Origin: Methylobacterium sp. J-090
Lineage (GTDB): Bacteria; Pseudomonadota; Alphaproteobacteria; Rhizobiales; Beijerinckiaceae
Length of the DNA: 36,925 bases
Assembly: GCF_022829345.1 (NCBI RefSeq)
Contig: NZ_JAKSXV010000081.1
Coordinates: forward strand, 1 to 36,925
Direction of reading: 5' to 3'
A program made the translations under genes and the position numbers. Below, in pieces: positions 1 to 9,122 of the stretch. Each line of letters opens with the position of its first letter. Position 1 is the first letter of the stretch. The notes beneath the pieces were generated by a model. It searched no databases and was not told where the DNA came from. It worked only from the letters and a program-made list of their open reading frames with translations.

Positions 1-1
1 C

Positions 2-133
2 GTGGTGGCTCGATTCATCAAGTCGTCGAGCATGTCGGCCGTACGCGACTACGAGCCCCGTGAGGTTCCGGTCCGGGGCGGTTCCCTGGGCGACGTGCCG
101 GCACCCGGCCTCCATCGCGATCACGGCATCTGA
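2..133 (+). CDS. C-terminal fragment of an unknown protein
   Basis: An open frame enters from the left edge and stops with TGA at 131-133, leaving 43 residues. The visible tail is hydrophilic (it contains SVRDYEPREVPVRGG) with no motif I recognise. It ends 11 bases before the ATG of the holin-like gene, so it is probably the upstream member of the same plus-strand operon. The start lies outside the window. The frame could be accidental, but its spacing and direction fit a real gene end. Confidence 0.45.
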   Translation: MVARFIKSSSMSAVRDYEPREVPVRGGSLGDVPAPGLHRDHGI

Positions 134-144
134 GGCCGGCGCCC

Positions 145-540
145 ATGTCCAACGGAACCAATCCCAGCATCCAGGGCCTCATCGGTGATGCCCTGCGGGA
201 GACCAATGAACTCGCCCGCAAGGAGATCGCCCTCTTCCGCAATGAGATGACGAGCAACGTCCGCTCGCTCTTCGTCGGTCTCGGGCTTCTCGTGGGCGCC
301 GCCGTGTTCGGCGTCGTCGCCCTGTTCGTCCTCGTGGACGCCCTGGTGAAATGGCTTGCCACGGTGGTCCACTCGGAGGCGCTCGCCGCCCTCATCGTTG
401 GTGGCGTGCTCCTCGTGGTCGCGGTGATCCTCGCGCTGGTCGGTCGCAACGCCATGTCGCTCTCGACCCTCGCTCCCGTGCGGACCTCGCGTCAGGTCCG
501 CCAGGATGCCCGCGCATTGTCTGAAAGGGTCTCCGGATGA
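145..540 (+). CDS. Phage-holin-like membrane protein (PF07332/DUF1469 type)
   Basis: The 131-residue protein has an N-terminal amphipathic stretch (residues about 8-35, GDALRETNELARKEIALFR) followed by two strongly hydrophobic segments at about 42-68 and 78-103. The LxRKEIxLxxxE pattern before two membrane spans is typical of the Actinobacteriophage holin III/PF07332 family. In proteobacterial chromosomes this family is usually a small inner-membrane protein of unknown stress-related role, not a phage lysis gene. Its stop overlaps the next start (ATGA, 537-540), so it is co-translated with the DUF3618 protein, its common genomic partner. The family call is from recognition of the pattern. The function is not established. 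Confidence 0.8.
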   Translation: MSNGTNPSIQGLIGDALRETNELARKEIALFRNEMTSNVRSLFVGLGLLVGAAVFGVVALFVLVDALVKWLATVVHSEALAALIVGGVLLVVAVILALVGRNAMSLSTLAPVRTSRQVRQDARALSERVSG

Positions 541-932
541 GCGGATCGTTGAACGAACTCGAGAAGGACATCGAGGCGAGCCGCGCCCGCCTCGACCAGA
601 CCATCGACCAGATCCAGGAACGGCTCTCGGTGTCGAGCATCGTCGACGAGATGCTCGGCAACGCCCGCCGGACGCCGCTGAGCGGGGTCTATGACGGGGC
701 GCTGGCCGCCGTGCGCCGTAACCCGGTGCCGGTGATGATCATCGCCGCCGGAGTTGGCTGGCTCCTGCACCGGATGTCGTCCGATGCGGCCGCCGCCGTC
801 GCCACCGAGCGCCGGGTCCGCCAGGCGAAGGACAGCCTGCCGGTGGTGCAGACGGGCGCGGACCGTGTCTACGACCCGGACCTGCCGACGCGTCATCCGG
901 TCAAGGATCTCGGCCAAGAGACCCAGATTTGA
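537..932 (+). CDS. DUF3618 domain-containing membrane protein
   Basis: The 131-residue protein opens with LEKDIEASRARLDQTIDQIQ, the characteristic DUF3618 helix, followed by a conserved RRNPVPVMIIAAGVGWLL segment (about residues 60-78) that looks like one membrane span. The rest is charged and probably cytoplasmic. The start overlaps the holin-like stop by four bases (ATGA), indicating coupling. DUF3618 proteins commonly sit beside PF07332 proteins in Hyphomicrobiales and are thought to be envelope or stress associated, but the molecular function is unknown. The following 92 bases before the next gene contain no other ORF. Confidence 0.85.
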   Translation: MSGSLNELEKDIEASRARLDQTIDQIQERLSVSSIVDEMLGNARRTPLSGVYDGALAAVRRNPVPVMIIAAGVGWLLHRMSSDAAAAVATERRVRQAKDSLPVVQTGADRVYDPDLPTRHPVKDLGQETQI

Positions 933-1024
933 CCCCGCTTTGACCTAGCTCTGCGTCCGATCTCGATCCGGCCCGTGCCAAGGACTTTTCCCCTTCGCGG
1001 GCTCTTCCCCTTTAGGAGTCACCC

Positions 1025-1702
1025 ATGACCCATTCCCCCAAGCCCGGCGACGAACCCCGTTCCCTGCCCGACGACATCGCTCTCGCGGCCGGCATGCCGC
1101 GTGGTCACCAGGAAGATCGCACCCTCGACGCGCGTGTCGGATCGGTGGCCGACGATGTCCGATCCGGTACGACCAACCTGCGTGACATGGCCCTCGAGAC
1201 CGCCGACGACCTGACGAACCGCGCCGCCGGAATCGCCGGGGACGTGCGGGACCGGGTGTCCGAGACCGCCCAGACGGTGCGCGCCCGCGTGGCCGATACG
1301 GCGCAGGACCTCCGCGAGCGGGCCTACGACGTTCGCGACACCAGCCGGCGCCGGATCGAGCATCTCGGTGAGCGCGGGTCCGAGCGTCTTCGCGATGGCC
1401 GCTCGGTCGTCGAGGACTTCGTCACCGAGAATCCCCTCCTCGTCGGCGTGGTCGGCCTCGCCGCCGGCCTCCTCATCGGTGCCCTGCTGCCCCGCACCCG
1501 TCAGGAGGACGAGACCGTGGGCCCCTGGGCCGACGAGGTCCGCGACCAGGGCCTGCGCTACGCCCGCGACGTGACGCATCGCGGACGCGAGTTCGTCGCC
1601 AGCGCCCTCGACCCGGAGAACCTCCAGGCCGCCGCCCAGCGCGCGGCGGCACCTCAGGGTGGTGCAGGCTATGGCGAGACGCCGAGTTCGCGTCCGCACT
1701 GA
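1025..1702 (+). CDS. Coiled-coil protein with single glycine-rich membrane segment (YtxH/DUF883-like)
   Basis: The 225-residue protein has a long amphipathic region at about 35-130 rich in A, D, R and T in an 11-residue-like periodicity (TAQTVRARVADTAQDLRERA), then FVTENPLLVGVVGLAAGLL (about 132-150), a glycine-zipper membrane segment resembling the C-terminus of DUF883/ElaB and YtxH proteins. A hydrophilic tail follows. The ATG at 1025 is preceded by TAGGAG at about 1013-1018, a good ribosome-binding site. It follows the DUF3618 gene on the same strand, and the three membrane proteins plausibly act together at the inner membrane. The assignment rests on architecture only. No catalytic motif is visible. 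Confidence 0.75.
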   Translation: MTHSPKPGDEPRSLPDDIALAAGMPRGHQEDRTLDARVGSVADDVRSGTTNLRDMALETADDLTNRAAGIAGDVRDRVSETAQTVRARVADTAQDLRERAYDVRDTSRRRIEHLGERGSERLRDGRSVVEDFVTENPLLVGVVGLAAGLLIGALLPRTRQEDETVGPWADEVRDQGLRYARDVTHRGREFVASALDPENLQAAAQRAAAPQGGAGYGETPSSRPH

Positions 1703-1843
1703 GGCGCACGCTCTATAGGGTGGATGGCAAGGGGTGGTGTCCGACAGGGCGCCACCCCTTCTTCGTCGGTGGACCCGTCGGTCTCCGCTGCGCCCGCCGG
1801 AACGGGCTCGACCGGTACGGGCCGAGGCGCTATCGCATCGTCC

Positions 1844-2395
1844 ATGAAGATCGGCGATTGCGACATCCTCATCCTGCCGGGCTATGCCGGCTCCGAAGAC
1901 GGCCACTGGCAGGCCCGCTGGGCCGAGCGCCTGTCCACGGGCCGCATCGTCGAGCAGGACGACTGGCATCACCCCGACGCCCCGGCCTGGCGGGCCCGCA
2001 TCGTCGCGGCGGTGACGGCGGCGACGCGCCCCGTTCTCCTCATCGCCCACAGCCTCGGCGTGGTCGCCGCCGTGCAGGCAGCCCCGGATTTCCCGCCCGG
2101 CGTGGTGCGCGGCGCAATCCTGGTGGCGTTCCCCGATGTCGAGACCACGCCGAACCTGCCCGCCAGCGTCACCGCCTTCGCGCCGGTGCCGCGCGATCCC
2201 CTGCCCTTCCCGTCCCTGGTGGTGGCGAGCCGCAACGATCCGTACTGCGCCTACGAGCGGGCCGAGGATTTCGCCTATGCCTGGGGCGCCGTGGTGGTCG
2301 ATGCCGGGGAATCCGGCCACATCAACGTGGCCTCGGGCCATGGTCCCTGGCCGGAGGGTCTGATGCGGCTCGCCGGGTTCATGAAGGACCTCTGA
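1844..2395 (+). CDS. RBBP9/YdeN family alpha/beta hydrolase
   Basis: The 183-residue protein begins MKIGDCDILILPGYAGS. The fold signature includes the early LPGYAGSEDGHWQARW (family motif G-x-x-x-S-x-x-x-H-W-Q), the nucleophile elbow AHSLG with Ser as nucleophile, a later ASRNDPY with the acidic residue, and SGHIN with the catalytic His. This is the DUF1234/RBBP9 serine-hydrolase family, whose natural substrates are mostly unknown. The frame is open 40 codons further upstream to 1724, but that extension is low-complexity (PSSSVDPSVSAAPAGTG), so I chose the ATG at 1844. The 3' end overlaps the convergent ycjF gene by 17 bases. Confidence 0.85.
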   Translation: MKIGDCDILILPGYAGSEDGHWQARWAERLSTGRIVEQDDWHHPDAPAWRARIVAAVTAATRPVLLIAHSLGVVAAVQAAPDFPPGVVRGAILVAFPDVETTPNLPASVTAFAPVPRDPLPFPSLVVASRNDPYCAYERAEDFAYAWGAVVVDAGESGHINVASGHGPWPEGLMRLAGFMKDL

Positions 2396-3437
2396 CCCCG
2401 GCGTCGTCCGCATCCCCGGCGGATCTGAACAGGGAGCCCGCCACGTCGGACAGGCGCGGCGCCTCCGCGCGGACGAACGGCAGCGGGCGACAGACGGCGA
2501 GGGCCGCGAGGCCGAACCGGGCCGTCATCAGGCCGTTGAGGACCCCCTCCCCGAGCTTGGCCGAGACCTTCGCGGCGAGCCCCAGTCCCAGGGCCTGCTG
2601 TATCATGCTCTCGCCCACCGCCATGCCGCCCGTTACCGTGAGGTGGGCGAGCGCCGAGCGGGCAAGGCGCAGGAATCCGAGGAAGCCGGGGCGCCCGCCG
2701 TAGATGGTGGCGATCTGGCGGAGCAGCCGCACGGCGGCGAAGATCACGAAGGCCACGTCGACGATGGCGCGGGGGCTGAGCGCCGTGACGCCCGACACCT
2801 GCTTCGCCGCCGTCGCGATGGCCTGGCGGGCCTGCCGGTCGAGGGGGGCGAGGAGTTCATGTTCGGCGAGGCCCAAACGGTCGTCGACGTCGAGAATGGC
2901 GTCGCCGAGGGTGTCGAGGCGGGTCCGGCCGGCGGCGAGGGCCGCGCGCCCGGCATAGAGCGCGCTGAGATCCCTCACCACCGCCTGCGCCGCGCTGTGG
3001 TCGCGGGTGGCCAGCGCCTCCACAGCCCTGGCCCGCAGGCGTTCGATCTGCCGCTCGCGCCAGATGCCCGAGAGCTCGCGCAGGACGAGTCCGAGGAGGC
3101 CGAGCGCCGCGACGCCCAGAAGCACCAGGGCGACGGCGCCGAGCCACGGGGCGGCGCCGAAGAGATCCGCGATGAGGCGCTCGACGGAGAGGCCGACGCC
3201 CAGCGACACGAGGCCACCGAGCGCCACGAGCAGCATCGACAGCCATGGCGCACGGGATTTCGACGCCACCGGCACCGGCGTGCCGTCGGCCGCCTCGACG
3301 ATCTCGAACGGCTCCTCGACGATGCGGACTTGGGCGGGCGGCATCGGCGGCGGCACGGCGCCCTCGGTCACCCCGGCCGGTTCGGCGGCGGGGATGCGGA
3401 AGGCCCGGGGGCGGTTCGGCGGGGGCGTAATGGTCAT
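2379..3437 (-). CDS. ycjF: YcjF-type DUF697 inner-membrane protein
   Basis: The 352-residue protein has a proline-rich N-terminus (1-60), two membrane segments at about 65-85 and 97-119, then a helical cytoplasmic part and a C-terminal DUF697-like region (residues about 200-330, with VDVAFVIFAAVRLLRQIATIYGG in the middle). This matches the YcjF/TIGR01620 family, which is nearly always encoded directly after YcjX. Here it starts only 7 bases after the ycjX stop. The pair is linked to envelope stress in enterobacteria; its role here is inferred to be similar and is not proven. Its 3' end overlaps a convergent hydrolase gene. Confidence 0.87.
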   Translation of the reverse strand: MTITPPPNRPRAFRIPAAEPAGVTEGAVPPPMPPAQVRIVEEPFEIVEAADGTPVPVASKSRAPWLSMLLVALGGLVSLGVGLSVERLIADLFGAAPWLGAVALVLLGVAALGLLGLVLRELSGIWRERQIERLRARAVEALATRDHSAAQAVVRDLSALYAGRAALAAGRTRLDTLGDAILDVDDRLGLAEHELLAPLDRQARQAIATAAKQVSGVTALSPRAIVDVAFVIFAAVRLLRQIATIYGGRPGFLGFLRLARSALAHLTVTGGMAVGESMIQQALGLGLAAKVSAKLGEGVLNGLMTARFGLAALAVCRPLPFVRAEAPRLSDVAGSLFRSAGDADDAGVRGPS

Positions 3438-3444
3438 GCTGGAT

Positions 3445-4905
3445 TCAACTGAGCTTGTCGCCGAGGAGGAACTGCATCGCCCGGTCGAGGCGGATCTGCG
3501 GCAGGTGGCCGGGCCGTCCGAGGGCGTCGGGCTTCACCAGGGGCGGCCGGAAGCGCGGGAAGCGCAGGGACCCGGGCGGCACCGCGCCCTCCAGCACCGC
3601 TTCCGGCCGCTCCGGGAGTTCGCCGGGAAAGATCGCCGCCTCGCTCAACCCGTCGAAGGTCTCGTCGCCGACGGTCTCGCCAGCTTCCGGCGTGCCCGAG
3701 ACGGCGCGCAACACCTCTGCGCCGTCGTGGATCGTGGTCTCGCGGGTGGCGCGCACGGAGGCCAGCGCCACGGTACCGACCCGGGCGCCGGCGGCCTCCG
3801 TGCGGCGCATGGCCCGCGACACGAGGAGGCGCAGGAGGGCGTCGAGGCGGTCGTGGCTCGTCTGGTGGAGGTGATCGGCCTTGGTCGCCGCGAACAGGAT
3901 GCGCTCGGCGCGCGGCGCGAACAGGCGCGACAGGATGGTGTTGCGGCCGATGCGGAAGCTGAGGAGGACGGAATCGAGCGCCTCCTCCAGTTCGGCCAGG
4001 GCCGCCGGGCCGGCATCGACGGCCGCGAGCACGTCGACGAGCACGATCTGCCGGTCGACCCGCTGGAAGTGGTTGCGGAAGAACGGCTCGACCACCTTGG
4101 CCTTGTAGGCCTCGAAGCGCCGCTCCATCAGGCCGGCGAGGCTGCCGGGGTCGAGGGGGTCGGTGAGGTTGTCCAGCGGTGCGAAGGTCAGGGCCGGCGA
4201 GCCGGCGAGATCGCCCGGCATGAGGAAGCGGCCGGGCGGCGTCGTGGCCACGGATTCCGGCCCGGCGCGGAGCGCGGCGAGATAGGCCTTGAACGCGGTG
4301 CTGGCGCGCTCCGCCACCATCTCGTCCAGCGGCACCTTCGGATCGAGGCCCTTCAGGGTGTCGAGCCAGGGAGCCGCCATGGCGGCCCGGCCGCTGCGGC
4401 GGGTGCCCGAGATCGTGGATCGGGACCACGCGGTGTAGCTCTGGTCGATGAGGGCGAGATCGAGGAGCCACTCGCCGGGGTAGTCGACCACATCGAGCAT
4501 CAGGGTGCCGGGCCCCGAGCGCCAGCCGCCCTTGCGCTCGTACTCGATGGCGAGGCGGAACTGGCTGATCCGGTCGGTGGAGCGCGGCCACAGGCGATCC
4601 TGCGTGAGGGCCGCGACGTGCTCCTCGAAGGGGAAGCGCGGCAGGTCGTCGTCGGGCTGCGGCACGGGGCGGGCGCGGCGCAAACGGCCCTCGTGGGCCG
4701 GGGCGAAGGCCGGGAGGGCGTGCGCCTCCACAAGGTGGTGGATCAGCGCCGTGGTGAACACGGTCTTGCCCGAGCGGGCGAGGCCGGTAACGCCCAGCCG
4801 CAGGGTCGGCTGGATCAGGAGGTCGCTCGATGCCTCGGCGAAGGCCTTGACCGCGGAACCCGCACGCGCGGCAAAGCTGTTCATGAACGACTCGATCGAG
4901 GGCAC
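3445..4905 (-). CDS. ycjX: YcjX family P-loop NTPase (DUF463)
   Basis: The protein has up to 486 residues. A Walker A motif GLARSGKT lies at residues 41-48, directly after RLGVT, exactly as in DUF463 proteins (consensus RLAVTGLSRSGKT). YPGEWLLDLALI further in is another family hallmark, and the length fits the family (about 465-490). The family is a GTPase-like P-loop ATPase/GTPase paired with YcjF. The longest frame starts with GTG at 4905. An ATG at 4884 gives MNSFAARAG and is a reasonable alternative, since neither has a strong ribosome-binding site. The gene lies within a minus-strand run, 67 bases after the unknown exported protein. Confidence 0.9.
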   Translation of the reverse strand: MPSIESFMNSFAARAGSAVKAFAEASSDLLIQPTLRLGVTGLARSGKTVFTTALIHHLVEAHALPAFAPAHEGRLRRARPVPQPDDDLPRFPFEEHVAALTQDRLWPRSTDRISQFRLAIEYERKGGWRSGPGTLMLDVVDYPGEWLLDLALIDQSYTAWSRSTISGTRRSGRAAMAAPWLDTLKGLDPKVPLDEMVAERASTAFKAYLAALRAGPESVATTPPGRFLMPGDLAGSPALTFAPLDNLTDPLDPGSLAGLMERRFEAYKAKVVEPFFRNHFQRVDRQIVLVDVLAAVDAGPAALAELEEALDSVLLSFRIGRNTILSRLFAPRAERILFAATKADHLHQTSHDRLDALLRLLVSRAMRRTEAAGARVGTVALASVRATRETTIHDGAEVLRAVSGTPEAGETVGDETFDGLSEAAIFPGELPERPEAVLEGAVPPGSLRFPRFRPPLVKPDALGRPGHLPQIRLDRAMQFLLGDKLS

Positions 4906-4972
4906 GGGGAAACGCGCGGAAAACCGCCACGGCTGAAGTGGCGCCGGAGCGGCCGGCCCGCAAGGTCACGCC

Positions 4973-6169
4973 TCACGGGGTCGGGGCCGGCGTGCCGACG
5001 GCCGCCAGGGTGCCGGCGTCGAGGCGGGCGATGGCCGCGTCGACGAGGGCGGGGCCGGCGCGCAGGGCGCCGAGTTCGACGCTCGACATGACGAGCATCA
5101 CCGAGCGCAGGGCCGGCAACGGGCGCCCGTCCGGCCCGAACAGCTTGAGATCGTCCTCGACCTTCAGGCCGACGCTGCCGGCGATGCGCGCGGCGTAATT
5201 GCGGATGCGGGTCTCGTCGTTGCCGCAGAGCGGAGCCGGTACGCTGAGATCGAGGGGGCGAAGACCGCCGAGGCCGGCGACGATGGGCGGCAGGGCGGCG
5301 GATTCGGCGACGAACCGCTTCTGCAACTGGGCCGTCGCGGTCTCGACGGCCCGGGTCGCGTTGCCCAGGACCGCGCTCGGCTCGACGAGGAGCACGGAGG
5401 GCTTGGCCAGGATGACGGATGGCTTCACCAGGAGCTCGGAGGGCCGGACCAGGATCCCATGACGGGGCGTCGCCGGCGGTTTGGCCGAGACGGAGGCGAG
5501 GGTCTTCGGGGCCGATCCCGGAGGCACCCGCTTGCCCATCCGCGCCAGGGGCGACCACGGCTGGACCCGCAGGGGACCGCCCTTCGCGGCGAGCGCCCGG
5601 CGCGGCATCCCGGCTCGCGTGTTGCGGGCGAGGAAGCGCGCCCGCAGGGTCCCGCCGAGGCCGCGCGGCGCGAGGGCGGTCGGCACCCGCGTGGCGATCG
5701 GCGGGGTTCCGCGGCACTCGGCGGGCGCCCAGCGCCTGACGATGGAGAGGGCCGTGCGCCGGTTCAAGTCGCGATAGTAGCGCCGGAGCAGCCCCGCGGC
5801 CGCGTCGGCGCCGTCGGCCGCCGTGGCGAAGCCCGTATGACCCTCGGCATCGGCGCCGATCTCGCCGGACCAGCGCGCCTTCTTGATGCACCAGTAGTTG
5901 TTGAGCTTGACGCAGCGGGCGACGAAGGCCGGTTCCGTCGTGGACCAGCGCGCCGCCAGGGCGAGGGCGGCCGGACGCAGGGAGGCCCCCGCCTCCGTCC
6001 GCCAGTTCGAGACGGCGCGACTTTCCGTCAGGAACCGGGGCGTTTCCGAAGGCGTGCCGAAGGCGGACCAGTCCCGGGTCGGTCCCGACACGGTGCGGCG
6101 CACGGTCTCGACGCCGCCCGCGAGGGACGGCACGAGCGCCGTCAGGACCAGAAGGGATGCGAGGAGCAC
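4973..6169 (-). CDS. Unknown exported protein with heptapeptide repeats
   Basis: The 398-residue protein starts (GTG at 6169) with a hydrophobic signal-like segment (LLASLLVLTALVPSLAGG). Residues about 80-155 contain CVKLNNYWCIKKARW and later GFATAADGADAAAGLLRRYY, then SIVRRWAP. This resembles the GIRAxxRLLRTYxxxxGLNTVxxIINRWAP pattern of phage P5-like virion/lytic accessory proteins, but the match is partial. The central region carries four 7-residue repeats (LVRPSEL, LVKPSVI, LAKPSVL, LVEPSAV). The C-terminal 120 residues have a second ordered region including PLCGNDETRIRNYAAR. I do not recognise the whole protein. It is probably periplasmic or membrane-anchored and possibly interacts with the cell wall. 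Confidence 0.65.
   Translation of the reverse strand: MLLASLLVLTALVPSLAGGVETVRRTVSGPTRDWSAFGTPSETPRFLTESRAVSNWRTEAGASLRPAALALAARWSTTEPAFVARCVKLNNYWCIKKARWSGEIGADAEGHTGFATAADGADAAAGLLRRYYRDLNRRTALSIVRRWAPAECRGTPPIATRVPTALAPRGLGGTLRARFLARNTRAGMPRRALAAKGGPLRVQPWSPLARMGKRVPPGSAPKTLASVSAKPPATPRHGILVRPSELLVKPSVILAKPSVLLVEPSAVLGNATRAVETATAQLQKRFVAESAALPPIVAGLGGLRPLDLSVPAPLCGNDETRIRNYAARIAGSVGLKVEDDLKLFGPDGRPLPALRSVMLVMSSVELGALRAGPALVDAAIARLDAGTLAAVGTPAPTP
5369..5452 (-). repeat. Four in-frame 21-bp degenerate repeats
   Basis: Within the unknown exported protein, four consecutive heptapeptides (LVRPSEL, LVKPSVI, LAKPSVL, LVEPSAV) correspond to a 21-bp period on the minus strand. The pattern L-[VA]-[RKE]-P-S-x-[LIV] is conserved while the DNA has diverged, suggesting old tandem duplication kept at the protein level. 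Confidence 0.7.
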
Positions 6170-6254
6170 GACACTCGGAGAGCTTGACCGGGGATCGGGG
6201 AAACGGCCCGGCGCCGGAACGGTTCAATTCCGGCCGGACGTGGTTTGCCCGCGC

Positions 6255-6779
6255 TCAGGCGGCTTCCTCGGCGTCGAGGTCGCGGGGTGCCACGAAGCGC
6301 TCCAATCGCCCGGAGCCGGCGCGGATCTTGTCCCAGGTCTCGACGTCGAAATCCAGAACCGCGAGTGCGCCCGTGGGAAACCCATCGGCGAGGCGATCGC
6401 GCGCCGCACGCGAACCGGACCCGACGAGGCGGAGCGCCACGTCCTGGAAGCCGGGATTGTGGCCGACCATGAGGAGGCCGCGTGCCGTCGCCGGCGTCGC
6501 CCGGATCACCGCGAGGAGCGCCGCGTCGGGCGCCTCGTAGATCTCCGGGACGATGGTCGCCTCCGGGCCGCCCAGAGCCGTGTGGATCGGCTCCCAGGTC
6601 TCCCGCGTCCGCTTGGCCGGCGAGACGGCGACGTGGTCGGGCCGCAGGTTTTCCGCGGCGAGGTAGCCGGCCATCAGCGGCGCCGTGCGGCGGCCACGTG
6701 GATTCAGGGGCCGGTCGAGGTCGGCGGCTCCGGCCGGACGATCGGACTTGGCGTGGCGCAGGAGCAGGACACGAAGCAT
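6255..6779 (-). CDS. SixA-like histidine phosphatase
   Basis: The 174-residue protein starts MLRVLLLRHAKSD, with the phosphohistidine-accepting H9 in the LRHAKS motif typical of SixA rather than the RHG of phosphoglycerate mutases. R57 in SPAKRTRET and H107 in MVGHNPGF complete the catalytic pocket of the histidine phosphatase superfamily. Family members dephosphorylate phosphohistidine domains (in E. coli, ArcB HPt or phosphotransferase proteins). The target here is unknown. Its start is 10 bases after the aldo/keto reductase stop, consistent with one transcript. The length fits SixA relatives in alphaproteobacteria. Confidence 0.87.
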   Translation of the reverse strand: MLRVLLLRHAKSDRPAGAADLDRPLNPRGRRTAPLMAGYLAAENLRPDHVAVSPAKRTRETWEPIHTALGGPEATIVPEIYEAPDAALLAVIRATPATARGLLMVGHNPGFQDVALRLVGSGSRAARDRLADGFPTGALAVLDFDVETWDKIRAGSGRLERFVAPRDLDAEEAA

Positions 6780-6789
6780 CGGTGGACTT

Positions 6790-7770
6790 TCAGTTGAAGC
6801 CGACGACGGCGTGCGGGACGTAAGGCCTCTCCAGGGCCGCCATCTCCTCGGCCGTCAGGGCGAGGTCGAGGGCCGCCACGGCGTCGTCGAGGTGCCCGGG
6901 CTTCGAGGCGCCGACGATGGGCACCGTCACGGGCGACTTCTGGGCGACCCAGGCCAGGGCGACCTGGGCACGGGGCACGCCGCGGGCCTCGGCGATGGAC
7001 GCCACCGCCTCGACCACGGCCCGGTCGGCGGCTTCCGTCGCGTCGTAGAGGCGCTTGCCCACGAGGTCGGTCTCCTGGCGCGCGCTCTTGGCGTCCCAGT
7101 CCCGGGTCAGGCGGCCGCGCGCCAGCGGGCTCCACGGCAGCACGGCGATGTCCTGATCGGCGCAGAGCGGCAGCATCTCGCGCTCCTCCTCGCGGTGGAG
7201 AAGATTATAGTGATTCTGCATCGTCGCGAACCGCGTCCAGCCATGGCGGTCGGCGAGGAACAGGGCCTTGGCGAACTGCCACGCGTACATCGACGAGGCG
7301 CCGATATAGCGGGCCTTGCCGGCCTTCACCACATCGTGGAGCGCCTCCAGGGTGACCTCGATGGGCGTGCCGTAATCCCAGCGGTGGATCTGCAGGAGAT
7401 CGACGTAGTCGGTGCCGAGACGCGTCAGGCTGGCATCGACGGCCGCGAAGATGGCTTTTCGCGAGAGGCCGCCGGCGTTGGGGCGGTCGCTCAAGCCGTA
7501 ATAGCACTTCGTCGCGATGACGAGGTCGTCGCGGCGGGCGAACTCCTTCAGGGCCCGGCCGACGATCTCCTCGCTGGTGCCGTCGGAATAGTAGTTCGCC
7601 GTATCGAAGAAGTTGATCCCCATCTCGACGGCCTTGCGCAGGAGCGGCCGGCTCGCCTCCTCGGTCATGGTCCACGGATGGGGACCGCGCTCGGGGATGC
7701 CGTACGTCATGCAGCCGAGGCAGAGTGGCGAGACGTCGAGGCCGGTGCGGCCGAGTTTCTTCATCTTCAT
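6790..7770 (-). CDS. Aldo/keto reductase
   Basis: The 326-residue protein starts MKMKKLGRTGLDVSPLCLGC. The aldo/keto reductase tetrad is visible: D56 in FFDTANYY, Y61, K88 in ATKCY and H129 in LLQIHRWD. It has SPLARGRL, and a C-terminal VPIVGASKPGHLDDAV that fits the NADPH-binding loop. The CMTYGIPERGPHPW segment resembles the YajO/AKR11-like subgroup. It likely reduces small carbonyl compounds with NADPH in the cytoplasm; the substrate cannot be read from sequence. The reading frame stays open far upstream across the MoxR gene, but the first residues of the family start at the ATG at 7770. It is probably co-transcribed with the downstream SixA-like gene. Confidence 0.92.
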   Translation of the reverse strand: MKMKKLGRTGLDVSPLCLGCMTYGIPERGPHPWTMTEEASRPLLRKAVEMGINFFDTANYYSDGTSEEIVGRALKEFARRDDLVIATKCYYGLSDRPNAGGLSRKAIFAAVDASLTRLGTDYVDLLQIHRWDYGTPIEVTLEALHDVVKAGKARYIGASSMYAWQFAKALFLADRHGWTRFATMQNHYNLLHREEEREMLPLCADQDIAVLPWSPLARGRLTRDWDAKSARQETDLVGKRLYDATEAADRAVVEAVASIAEARGVPRAQVALAWVAQKSPVTVPIVGASKPGHLDDAVAALDLALTAEEMAALERPYVPHAVVGFN

Positions 7771-7850
7771 GGGAGCGGTCCGATGCTGAGGATGGGACAC
7801 GGAGATGGCCTCTATCTGGTCCGGTCGGCCGGCTTCGCCAGGGGCGCCGT

Positions 7851-8702
<852 letters not shown>

Positions 8703-8765
8703 GGGGATCGATCCGTGGGCGATGGTATGGGTCGAGCGGGGCAAGGGCGCCACCAAGTGCGCTTC

Positions 8766-8804
8766 TTGTCTGGTTCGGGCATGCCGGATATATCACCGGA
8801 TATA
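8766..8804 (+). promoter_or_regulatory. Candidate vapBC promoter with direct-repeat operator
   Basis: TTGTCT (8766-8771) is followed after 17 bases by TATATC (8789-8794), a plausible sigma-70 type promoter. A 9-bp direct repeat CCGGATATA occurs at 8784-8792 and 8796-8804, overlapping the -10 element and starting 12 bases apart (about one helical turn). Such repeats suit autorepression by an antitoxin. This is a visual match, not a measured promoter. Confidence 0.45.
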
Positions 8805-8819
8805 GAGTGGGAGCCGGCC

Positions 8820-9122
8820 ATGGACAACACGTCCCAGAAGCGGGCGCTCGGCGCCTACCGGGCTCGCCTGACCCAGCGCGGCATCGCCCGTTTCGAGGTG
8901 ATGGGCCGGGAGGCCGACCGCGCCCTGATCCGCTCCCTGGCCCGCCGCCTCACGGAGGATGGTCCCGAGGCCGCCCGGCTGCGCACCACCCTTACCAAGG
9001 TTCTCGACGAACAGGCACCGAAGACGGGCGGCATCCTCGCGGCTCTGCGGCGCTCGCCCCTCGTCGGTCTCGACCTCGACCTGACGCGCTCCGACGAGGA
9101 AGGCCGCAGGGTCGACCTGTGA
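8820..9122 (+). CDS. vapB: VapB/FitA-like antitoxin
   Basis: The 100-residue protein overlaps the PIN-domain toxin start (stop TGA 9120-9122, toxin GTG 9119-9121). Residues about 19-42 read as a beta strand then helix (RGIARFEVMGREADRALIRSLARRL), compatible with a ribbon-helix-helix DNA-binding fold. The C-terminal SPLVGLDLDLTRSDEEGR is like the toxin-neutralising tails of VapB/FitA antitoxins. It would bind VapC and repress its own promoter, where a direct repeat is seen. The specific antitoxin family is inferred mainly from the partner and layout. A 13-residue upstream extension is possible (ATG 8781) but would place the repeat inside the gene. Confidence 0.75.
   Translation: MDNTSQKRALGAYRARLTQRGIARFEVMGREADRALIRSLARRLTEDGPEAARLRTTLTKVLDEQAPKTGGILAALRRSPLVGLDLDLTRSDEEGRRVDL

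Noticed and set aside
145..540. Prophage lysis gene from the holin-like match
   Set aside because: No endolysin, spanin or structural phage genes are nearby. PF07332 proteins beside DUF3618 are ordinary chromosomal genes in this group.
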